From Lichenibacterium dinghuense (lineage in GTDB: Bacteria > Pseudomonadota > Alphaproteobacteria > Rhizobiales > Beijerinckiaceae): a stretch of 64,000 bases of DNA. The DNA is taken from NCBI RefSeq assembly GCF_021730615.1, contig NZ_JAJLMN010000001.1, positions 124,001 through 188,000 on the forward strand, read 5' to 3'. Each line of letters opens with the position of its first letter. The stretch's first letter is position 1. Both the position numbers and the translations under genes were made by a program. The notes beneath the pieces were generated by a model, which made no database searches, was not told where the DNA came from, and worked only from the letters and a program-made list of their open reading frames with translations. Shown here piece after piece: positions 38,207 to 45,196 of the stretch.

Positions 38207-39970
38207 ATGACGCGACTCGCCAAGCTGACGGCCGTGATCCTGGTGGCCGCTGCCCTGGCGGCCGCCGCGGCGCCCTGGCGCGTTTCGCGCACCGCGGCCG
38301 CGAAGGCCTTCGCCGACGGATGGGGGCCGGACGCCGGACTGCACGCCGTCGCGGCGGGCGGCGTCACGTTCAAGCTGCTCCCGCGCCCCCGGCTGCAGGC
38401 GACCGGCCTGTCGGCCTCGGCCGAGGACGGCGCCGTGCTGCTCGACGCTCCCCTGCTGAAGGCCGACCTCGACATCCCGTCGCTGCTGCGCGGCGTCTGG
38501 CGGATGAGCTCGGCGACCCTCGTCGAGCCCACCCTGACGGTGGATGTCGACCGGCTCGCGGAAGGCAGCGCCGCGGCCCACGCGCCGTCGCACGGCGCGC
38601 CCGTCATGCTGCGGCTGCGGTCTGGCCTTCTGAAGACGCGCTCCGCGTCGGGCTTCGCGGACCTGCTGGTGACCGGCATCGACGCCTCCGCGGCCTGGGA
38701 CGGACGGGGCGAAGGCCTCGTGGTGTCCGGCACGGCCACGCTGCGCGGCACCACGGCCCAGTTCACCGGCACGCTTCGCGACAGGGGATCGGGGCCGGAA
38801 CCGGCGGGATCGCTCGCCTCGCTGCAGGTCGAGTCGCCGCTCTTCGACTTCTCGGCCAAAGGCGTGCTGTCGATCGTCCCGCAGGTCCAGTTCGCGGGCC
38901 GGGCCTCGTTCGCGACGCCGTCCCTGCCCCGCTTCCTCCACGCCTGGGACGACGCGCCGGCGTCGCTCGCCTCGCGGCGCGTCCAGATCGGCGGCCTGCT
39001 CGTCGCCAAGCTCCACGACCTGTCGCTGTCCGACGCCCAGATCCGGCTGGACCAGACGCGCCTCGAAGGCAGCCTCGCGTGGCGCCAGGAGGCCGGGCGC
39101 GGCCTCGTCGCCGGCACGCTCGCGACCGACTCGCTCGACGTCAGGTCCCTCGGCGACCCCGACGCGCCCGACATCCGCGACCTGTACCGGAAGGCCCTCA
39201 CCGCGTCGCCCTTCGCGACCGACGTCGACCTGAGGATCTCCGCCGCGACGGCGCGCCTCGGCCGCGTCACCCTGGAGGACGCCGCCTTCGCGGCCCTGGT
39301 GCGCGGCGAGCGGCTCGAGGTGACGCTCGACGAGGCGCGCGCCTACGGCGGCCTGGTGAAGGCGCGCGCGGTGCTGACCGTCGGGGCGGACGGCATCGGC
39401 GCACACGCGGACGTGTCGGCCAAGCGCGTCGACCTCGGGCTGCTGTCCGACGGGCTGAGCGGCCGCGCGCGCCTCAACGGCACCATCACGGCCCGCGCCG
39501 CGCTGGACGGTCAGGGCGCGACCCTGCGCGACGTCGTCGCCGACCTCGCCGGCGACGGGCAGGTCGGGGTCGAGGGCGCGCGCGTGGCCAATCTGTCGCT
39601 CGCCAGCGCCCTCCATCGCGGCGACCGTCGCTCGCCGCTCGACGTGAGCCGCCGCTGGCCCGCCACCGTGTTCGACAGGGCGCAGTGGGATGTGTCGATC
39701 CGCGACGGGACCGTGCGGATCCCGAAGGGGAAGCTGACGGCCCCCGGCTTGGCCCTGACCTTCGACGCCGCGACCGGGCTGCCGGACGGCCGCGTCGACC
39801 TTCACGCCGTCGCGGCCGAGGCCGATGCCGCGGGCGCGCCGCTGCGCGACAGCCCGACCATGCCGCTCGACCTCCGCGGCTTCTGGGCGGGGCCGCTGGT
39901 GCTGACCGGCGGCCAGGGCGGCTTCCCCGCAGTGGCACTGCCCCTCGGCGGCGTCGCGGCGGAGCGGTGA
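38207..39970 (+). CDS. AsmA-family envelope protein
   Basis: This 587-residue protein has an N-terminal membrane anchor (MTRLAKLTAVILVAAALAAA, about residues 1-22) and a long periplasmic beta-rich region with the AsmA-like start (WRVSRTAAAKAFADGWG) and AsmA_2-like C-terminus (ADLAGDGQVGVEGARVANLS). AsmA-type proteins are proposed to move phospholipid between membranes or to affect outer-membrane assembly. GGAG precedes the ATG by four to five bases; the frame is open a further 35 codons without a better start. The stop overlaps mobA as GTGA. Confidence 0.82.
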   Translation: MTRLAKLTAVILVAAALAAAAAPWRVSRTAAAKAFADGWGPDAGLHAVAAGGVTFKLLPRPRLQATGLSASAEDGAVLLDAPLLKADLDIPSLLRGVWRMSSATLVEPTLTVDVDRLAEGSAAAHAPSHGAPVMLRLRSGLLKTRSASGFADLLVTGIDASAAWDGRGEGLVVSGTATLRGTTAQFTGTLRDRGSGPEPAGSLASLQVESPLFDFSAKGVLSIVPQVQFAGRASFATPSLPRFLHAWDDAPASLASRRVQIGGLLVAKLHDLSLSDAQIRLDQTRLEGSLAWRQEAGRGLVAGTLATDSLDVRSLGDPDAPDIRDLYRKALTASPFATDVDLRISAATARLGRVTLEDAAFAALVRGERLEVTLDEARAYGGLVKARAVLTVGADGIGAHADVSAKRVDLGLLSDGLSGRARLNGTITARAALDGQGATLRDVVADLAGDGQVGVEGARVANLSLASALHRGDRRSPLDVSRRWPATVFDRAQWDVSIRDGTVRIPKGKLTAPGLALTFDAATGLPDGRVDLHAVAAEADAAGAPLRDSPTMPLDLRGFWAGPLVLTGGQGGFPAVALPLGGVAAER

Positions 39971-40614
39971 GGCGTCCGCCCGGCATCGTGCTGGCCGGCG
40001 GCGAATCCCGCCGCATGGGCACCGACAAGGCCCTGGCGCCCCTCGCCGAGCGCCCCCTCGTCGCCCGGACGATCGAGCGGCTGGCGCCGCAGTGCGGCCT
40101 CCTCGCCGTCAGCCGCCACGACGGACACCTCCCAGGACTATACCTCGGCCTGCCCGTGATCGCCGACGGCGGGGATCACCGCCTCGGGCCGCTGGGCGGC
40201 CTGCTGGCCGGGCTCGACTGGGCCGCCGCCGCGGACCCCGGCGCCGCGCGGGCCGTGACGGTCGCGGTCGACACGCCCTTCCTGCCGGAAGACTTCGTCG
40301 CACGCCTGATGGCCGCCGGCCCGGGCGCCGTCGCGGCGTCCTCCGGCGGGCGCCGTCATCCGGTCGCGGCGCTGTGGCCCGTCGCGGCGCGCCACGCCCT
40401 GCGGGCGGCGCTCCAGGACGAGGGGCTGCGGCGCGTCGGCGTGTTCCTGGACCGCCTCGCCCCCGCCGCCGTGGACTGGCCGACCGACCCCTTCGACCCC
40501 TTCATCAACCTCAACACCCCGGAGGAACTGGCCGCCGCCGAGGCGATCCATGCTAGGACGGGGCGAAGCGAGGGAGAGCCGGGCCGTGCAAGTCGCCGAC
40601 GTGATGACGCGTGA
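39967..40614 (+). CDS. mobA: Molybdenum cofactor guanylyltransferase
   Basis: MobA attaches GMP to molybdopterin to make the MGD cofactor of DMSO-reductase-type enzymes. The 215-residue protein shows the nucleotide-binding LAGGESRRMGTDKALAPL, GPLGGLLAGLDWA, the metal-binding DTPFLP and FINLNTPEEL. The GTG start overlaps the AsmA stop. The last 9-10 codons overlap the start of the CBS gene in another frame. In related species mobA is often short; the extra 15 residues after NTPEELAAAEAI are Arg/Gly-rich. Confidence 0.92.
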   Translation: MRRPPGIVLAGGESRRMGTDKALAPLAERPLVARTIERLAPQCGLLAVSRHDGHLPGLYLGLPVIADGGDHRLGPLGGLLAGLDWAAAADPGAARAVTVAVDTPFLPEDFVARLMAAGPGAVAASSGGRRHPVAALWPVAARHALRAALQDEGLRRVGVFLDRLAPAAVDWPTDPFDPFINLNTPEELAAAEAIHARTGRSEGEPGRASRRRDDA

Positions 40615-41011
40615 CGTGGAGTTCGTGGAAGCCTCGACCACCGTGGCCGAGGCGGCCGTGGCGATGGGCGACCTCGGCGTGGGCGCCCTGCCGGTCGGGA
40701 CGGCGGACGACCTCCAGGGCATCATCACGGACCGCGACATCCTGTTCCGCGTGGTCGCCAAGGGGCTGAGCAACAAGACCGTGACGGTGGGCGAGGTGAT
40801 GACCACCACGATCTTCTCCTGCCGCCAGGAGGACGCGGTGACGACGGCGCTGAACCTGATGGGCGCCCGCAACCTGCGCCGCCTGCCCGTGCTCGACCTC
40901 AACGGCCGCACCATCGGCCTCGTGACGCTGTCCGACCTGTCGCGCCGCATGCTGCTCGACAGCGGCGTGGTGCAGCGCGCCGTGGCCGAGATGTCGGGCG
41001 CCGCGGGGTAG
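40586..41011 (+). CDS. CBS-domain-pair protein
   Basis: This 141-residue cytosolic protein consists of two CBS motifs: VADVMTRDVEFVEASTTVAEAA and, at about residue 70, VGEVMTTTIFSCRQEDAVTTAL with GRTIGLVTLSDLSRR near the end. CBS pairs bind adenine nucleotides and act as sensors. The GTG at 40586 has AGGGAGAG seven bases upstream; an ATG at 40550 would add twelve residues inside mobA. It overlaps the mobA end by 29 bases, so it is co-transcribed. No partner enzyme is fused. Confidence 0.85.
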   Translation: MQVADVMTRDVEFVEASTTVAEAAVAMGDLGVGALPVGTADDLQGIITDRDILFRVVAKGLSNKTVTVGEVMTTTIFSCRQEDAVTTALNLMGARNLRRLPVLDLNGRTIGLVTLSDLSRRMLLDSGVVQRAVAEMSGAAG

Positions 41012-41041
41012 AACCTCGCGGCGCCGCGGCGTCGACGCCCC

Positions 41042-41611
41042 TCAGGGCACCGACGCGGGCGCGTAGCCGTACTGGCTGTGCAGGCGCTCCAACACCGCGG
41101 GGGGCAGGCGCAGCCGCGTCGCGAGGTAGTGCATGTAGGCGCGGTTGATGTCGCCGTGCTTGTCGATGGCCAGCAGCGACGCGGCGTAGACCAGCGACGC
41201 CAGATGCGGGTCGCGCACGTCGCGCAGCAGCACCTCGAGCGGCAGCGGCCGCTTGATGGCCGCCGTGATGAAGCCCGGCTCGCCGGCCTGCGACTCCAGC
41301 GTCGACAGGGCGGAGCGCAGCATGCGCTCCTCGTTGTCGTCGAGGTGCCCGTCCGCCATGGCGGCCGCGACCGCGGCGCGGATCAGCAGCTCCGCCTGGT
41401 TCTGGTCGAGGTGGCCCAGCGTGGTCGGCGGAGGGCCGAGCAGCTGCTGGCGGTTGCGCAGATGGCTGTAGGCCAGCTTCGACGCCAGCACGTCGAGCGG
41501 CGCGTCGCCGAGTCCGGGCTCGGCGGCGGGCTCGACGTCGCCGGAAGAGCGGTCGGCGCCGAGGCCGAGGCGGCGCGCCACGGCGGCCAGAACATCGTTC
41601 AGCGCGCTCAT
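41042..41611 (-). CDS. TerB-like / DUF533-type protein
   Basis: The 189-residue protein has a short N-terminal helix (MSALNDVLAAVARRLGLG), a Pro-rich linker and an all-helical TerB-like domain (about 70-175; LLIRAAVAAAMADGHLDDNEER, EERMLRSALSTLE, LLAIDKHGDINRAYM). TerB-fold proteins occur in tellurite-resistance operons and in YebE (DUF533), with metal-binding acidic residues such as the DGHLDDNE loop. The ATG overlaps the stop of the upstream SLC13-type permease (ATGA), so the two are coupled. No other ter gene is present. Confidence 0.75.
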   Translation of the reverse strand: MSALNDVLAAVARRLGLGADRSSGDVEPAAEPGLGDAPLDVLASKLAYSHLRNRQQLLGPPPTTLGHLDQNQAELLIRAAVAAAMADGHLDDNEERMLRSALSTLESQAGEPGFITAAIKRPLPLEVLLRDVRDPHLASLVYAASLLAIDKHGDINRAYMHYLATRLRLPPAVLERLHSQYGYAPASVP

Positions 41612-43386
41612 CGGACCGGCCACACGAACAGGATCGCCGCCGTGCCGACGGCCGCGACCACCAGCATCAGGGCGAGGCCCAGGCGCCACGGGGGCCGGGC
41701 CGCGTTGCGCTCGCCGCCGAGCGCCAGGATGTTGTTGCGCGATCCTACGGGGCTCAGGAAGTCGCAGGAGGCGCCGACCGCGACGGCCATCAGGTAGGGG
41801 TCCGCGGCGAAGCCGAGCCGCGCCGCCAGCCCGGCCGCGACGGGCCCGAGCAGCAGCACGGTCGCGGCGCCGTTGACGAGGGGCGAGACGACGAGCGCGG
41901 CGAGCAGGGTCAGCGCCACGGTCCAGCCGCCCGGCACGCCGTGGGCCAGCGCCGCGAGATGGCCGGCGAGCAGGTCGGCCGCGCCAGAGTGCCGGAGCGC
42001 CGCGCTGACAGGCAGCAGCGTGCCGAACAGCACGACGAGCGGCCAGGCCACGCTGTTGTAGACCTCGGTCATGGTGAAGGCGCGGAGCCCGACCAGGGCC
42101 GCGACGGCGCAGAACAGCGCCACGGCGAGCGGCAGGGCGCCGGCGGCGGCCAGGGCCAGGGCGCCCGCGAGCAGCGCCGCGGGGACGGCGATGCGGCGGC
42201 GCCGGCCGAGGCGCAGGCGGCGCTCGGCCAGCGTGAGGCACCCCAGCGCCGACAGCGTCGGCACCATGGCGTCGAGCTCGCCCTGGAGCACCAGCACGTC
42301 GCCGGCGCGCAGCTTGGTGCGTCGCAGCCGCGCCGCGATGGCGGCGCCGCGCCGCCCGATGGCGAGCAGGCCGACGCGGTGGCGCTCGTCGAGGCGCGCT
42401 TCGCCGGGCGACAGGCCGACCAGCTCCGAGGTGGGCGTGACCACGGCCTCCACGACGCCGATGCGGTCCGCTTCGAGCCCCGCCGTGCCGCCGCCGACGA
42501 TGAGCGACCCCGCCCGCTCCATCAGGGCCTGCAGGGCGTCGGGCTCGCAGTTGAGCACCAGCACGTCGCCGGCTTCGATCTCGGTGTCGCGTCGCGCCGC
42601 GATGCGGCGGTAGTCCTCGCGGATGATGGCCGCGACCGCGACGTTGCGCTCGGCACGGGCGCGGAAGGACGCCACCGTCTGCCCGACGAGCGGCGAGCCC
42701 GCCGGGACCGCAACCTCGCTGGTGTAGCTGTCGCCCGCGAGCGCCGTCTCCTCCACGCGCTCGCGGCGCTGCTCGCGCGGCAGCAGGCGCCACGCGACGG
42801 CGAGGAACAGCACGCCCGCGCCCGCGACCGCGGCCCCCACGGGCGCGAAGGCGAACACGCCGAAGGGCGCGCCGACGATCTCTCGCCGGAGGCTCGACAC
42901 GAGCAGGTTGGGCGGCGTGCCGATCGCGGTCACGAGCCCGCCGAGCAGGGACGCGGCCCCGAGCGCCGCCACGATGGGCGCCGGCGAGCGCCGGCTCCGG
43001 CGCACCGTGGCGCGCGCCGCGGGCAGCATGGCCGTGTAGGCGTCGACGTTGTTCATCACCGCGGACAGGGCGGCCGTGACGCCGCCGATGACGCCGACCT
43101 CCAGCCCCGTCCAGCGCGGCAGCAGCGCGAAGAGCGGCCGCGGCGCGTCGAGGAGCCCGGAGTCGCGGACCGCGGCGCTGATCACCAGCACGGCCGCGAT
43201 CGCCGCCACGGCCGGATCGGCGAAGCCCGAGAAGGCCGCGTCGGCCGGCACGGCCCCGAGCAGCACGGCCGCCACGAGGGCCAGGAGGCCGACGAGGTCG
43301 AAGCGCCAGCGCCCCCAGGCGAAAAGCAGCGCGGCCGCCGCGCAGACGGCCAGGACGGCGATCTGATCGTGGCTCACGGCGCCCAC
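41608..43386 (-). CDS. SLC13-type permease with TrkA-C domains
   Basis: This 592-residue membrane protein has about 12 helices in two halves, separated by a soluble segment (about 210-390) holding two TrkA-C/RCK-C regulatory domains (GSPLVGQTVASFRARAERN, then LVGLSPGEARLDERHRVG). The transport motifs NNVDAYTAMLPAA and GTPPNLLVSSL fit the SLC13/ArsB superfamily, in which substrates include dicarboxylates, sulfate and other anions. The start is GTG with a further in-frame GTG nine bases later. It diverges from the Na+/H+ antiporter and is coupled to the TerB-like gene. Confidence 0.88.
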   Translation of the reverse strand: MGAVSHDQIAVLAVCAAAALLFAWGRWRFDLVGLLALVAAVLLGAVPADAAFSGFADPAVAAIAAVLVISAAVRDSGLLDAPRPLFALLPRWTGLEVGVIGGVTAALSAVMNNVDAYTAMLPAARATVRRSRRSPAPIVAALGAASLLGGLVTAIGTPPNLLVSSLRREIVGAPFGVFAFAPVGAAVAGAGVLFLAVAWRLLPREQRRERVEETALAGDSYTSEVAVPAGSPLVGQTVASFRARAERNVAVAAIIREDYRRIAARRDTEIEAGDVLVLNCEPDALQALMERAGSLIVGGGTAGLEADRIGVVEAVVTPTSELVGLSPGEARLDERHRVGLLAIGRRGAAIAARLRRTKLRAGDVLVLQGELDAMVPTLSALGCLTLAERRLRLGRRRRIAVPAALLAGALALAAAGALPLAVALFCAVAALVGLRAFTMTEVYNSVAWPLVVLFGTLLPVSAALRHSGAADLLAGHLAALAHGVPGGWTVALTLLAALVVSPLVNGAATVLLLGPVAAGLAARLGFAADPYLMAVAVGASCDFLSPVGSRNNILALGGERNAARPPWRLGLALMLVVAAVGTAAILFVWPVR

Positions 43387-43452
43387 CTCGGCGCGAGCGG
43401 GAGGCGGGACGGCGCCGAGCAGGATCGCGTCACGCCGCGCGGCGCCGTTCCG

Positions 43453-43470
43453 CGGTGCTGATTTGCACCG
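43453..43470. promoter_or_regulatory. Inverted repeat between the divergent transporter genes
   Basis: CGGTGC and GCACCG are perfect 6-bp arms around TGATTT in the 165-base gap between the SLC13-type permease and CPA1 genes. A shared operator for the two transporters is possible but unproven. Confidence 0.3.
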
Positions 43471-43551
43471 GGGCGGAAATAAGTCGGCGGCGGTCGGTCA
43501 TCGGGGTGCAGCTCGGCGTTGGGGCTTCGTGTCAGTTCGCGGGAAGGCGGC

Positions 43552-45123
43552 ATGGAATTCGTCGAGGTGCTCATCGGTCTCCTGGCCGCCAGCGTGGCCC
43601 TGGCCTACGCGGCCCGCCACGCCCGGATGCCGTCGGCCGTCGCCCTGGTGCTGGGCGGTATGGCTCTGGCCTTCGTGCCCAACGTGCCCCGGGTCGAACT
43701 CGATCCCCACATCGCGCTCGCATTTTTCCTGCCGCCCCTGCTCCAGGTCAGCGCCTACCGCACCGACTGGGCGGCCTTCCGCTCCGCGCTGCGGCCCATC
43801 CTGCTCCTGGCGCTCGGCGCCGTGGTGTTCACCGCCGCGGCGGTGGCGGCGGTGACCAAGTGGCTCGCGCCCGAGCTGCCCTGGGCGGCCTGCGTGGCGC
43901 TCGGCGCCATCGTGGCGCCGCCCGACGCGGTGGCGGCCTCGGCGGTGCTGAAGACGACCCGCATCCCCCGCCGCCTCGTCACCATCCTCGAAGGCGAGAG
44001 CCTGCTCAACGACGCGTCGTCGCTGATCCTGTACCGCGCCGCCATCGCGGCCACGGCTGCGGGCTCGGTGTCGCTCGGCGACGCGGGCTCGTCCTTCGTG
44101 CTGTCGGCCCTCGGCGGCACGGCCATCGGCTACGCGGTCGGGCGCCTCGCCATCATGGCCACGGTGGCGCTGGAGGACACGCTCCTGGAGATCTCGGCCG
44201 GCGTGCTCGCGGGCTTCGCGGGCTACTTCGGCGCCGAAGCCTTCGGCCTGTCGGGCGTGCTGGCCGCGGTCGCCTGCGGGCTCGTGATCGGCGTCAGGCA
44301 GCACGAGGTCCTGTCGGCCCGCACCCGCGTGGCCGCCACCGCCGTGTGGGACTTCATCGAGTTCGTGCTGACCAGCCTCGTGTTCATCCTGATCGGGCTG
44401 CAGCTCCGCGACGTGGTGGGGCGGCTCGGCGCCTTCGGCTTCGGCGACCTCGCGGGGCTGGCGCTCGCGACCTCGGCGGCCCTCATCGCCAGCCGGTTCG
44501 TGTGGGTCTACGGCACCTCCGGCATCCCGCGGGCGCTCGGCTTCAAGCGGGCCACGCTCCGGCCGAGCCACCTCGCGGTGATCTCCTGGGCGGGGATGCG
44601 CGGCGTGGTCAGCCTCGCCGCCGCGCTGGCGCTGCCGGTCGAGTTTCCGGGCCGCGACCTCATCATCTTCCTTGCCTTCTGCGCCATCCTGGTGACGCTG
44701 GTGCTGCAGGGCACCACCCTCGGCTGGGTGATCCGGCGGCTCGGCGTCGTCGAGGCCCCGGCCGAGCCGGGCGTCAGCCCCGAAGCCCGCGTGCGCCACG
44801 AGGCCGCGCTGGCGGCCCTCAGCACGATCGAGAACCGCCTCTACAACGGGCGGGTGCTCGGCCTGCCGGACGCCGACATGCTGCGCCAGTACCGGCAGCA
44901 GCGGGACAACACCGAGGCCATGATCGCCGGCCACGGCCTCGCGGCCAAGCGGCGCGAAGCGCGGCTGCAGCTGGAGCTGTCGGCCGCGCATGCGGCGCGG
45001 CGCGCCGTGCTCGACCGCGCGGGGACGATCGACGGCGAGCTGCTGCAGTCGCTGGAGGAGGAGTTCGACTTCGACGAGGGCCGCCTGCGCCGCGCGCTCG
45101 GCGGCGAAGCGCACGGGGGCTGA
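43552..45123 (+). CDS. Na+/H+ antiporter (CPA1/NhaP type)
   Basis: This 523-residue antiporter exchanges Na+ or K+ for protons. The first 390 residues hold about 12 helices with family motifs GAIVAPPDAVAASAVLK (the ion-site aspartate), LEGESLLNDASSLILY (ExxxND) and LRPSHLAVISWAGMRGVVSLAAALALP (beginning near residue 340). The last 130 residues are a soluble tail, as in many NhaP/YjcE proteins. The ATG at 43552 follows GGGAAGG; an upstream in-frame ATG is 11 codons earlier. It converges on the PBP1A gene. Confidence 0.92.
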   Translation: MEFVEVLIGLLAASVALAYAARHARMPSAVALVLGGMALAFVPNVPRVELDPHIALAFFLPPLLQVSAYRTDWAAFRSALRPILLLALGAVVFTAAAVAAVTKWLAPELPWAACVALGAIVAPPDAVAASAVLKTTRIPRRLVTILEGESLLNDASSLILYRAAIAATAAGSVSLGDAGSSFVLSALGGTAIGYAVGRLAIMATVALEDTLLEISAGVLAGFAGYFGAEAFGLSGVLAAVACGLVIGVRQHEVLSARTRVAATAVWDFIEFVLTSLVFILIGLQLRDVVGRLGAFGFGDLAGLALATSAALIASRFVWVYGTSGIPRALGFKRATLRPSHLAVISWAGMRGVVSLAAALALPVEFPGRDLIIFLAFCAILVTLVLQGTTLGWVIRRLGVVEAPAEPGVSPEARVRHEAALAALSTIENRLYNGRVLGLPDADMLRQYRQQRDNTEAMIAGHGLAAKRREARLQLELSAAHAARRAVLDRAGTIDGELLQSLEEEFDFDEGRLRRALGGEAHGG

Positions 45124-45166
45124 CCAGGATCGGAGGCCATCGGCCCTCCGCGCGATGCGGGACGGC

Positions 45167-45190
45167 GCCCCGCGGCGGAAGCCGCGGGGC
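45167..45190. terminator. GC hairpin between convergent genes
   Basis: CCCCGCGGC pairs with GCCGCGGGG over 9 bp (10 with the flanking G-C) around GGAA. It lies in the 73-base gap between the antiporter and PBP1A stops and could end both transcripts, but there is no T tract on either side. Confidence 0.45.
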
Positions 45191-45196
45191 CGAGGG

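Noticed and set aside
41042-41611. Tellurite-resistance operon
   Set aside because: Only one TerB-like gene is present, with no terC, terD or terZ neighbours; the domain is shared with DUF533 proteins of other roles.
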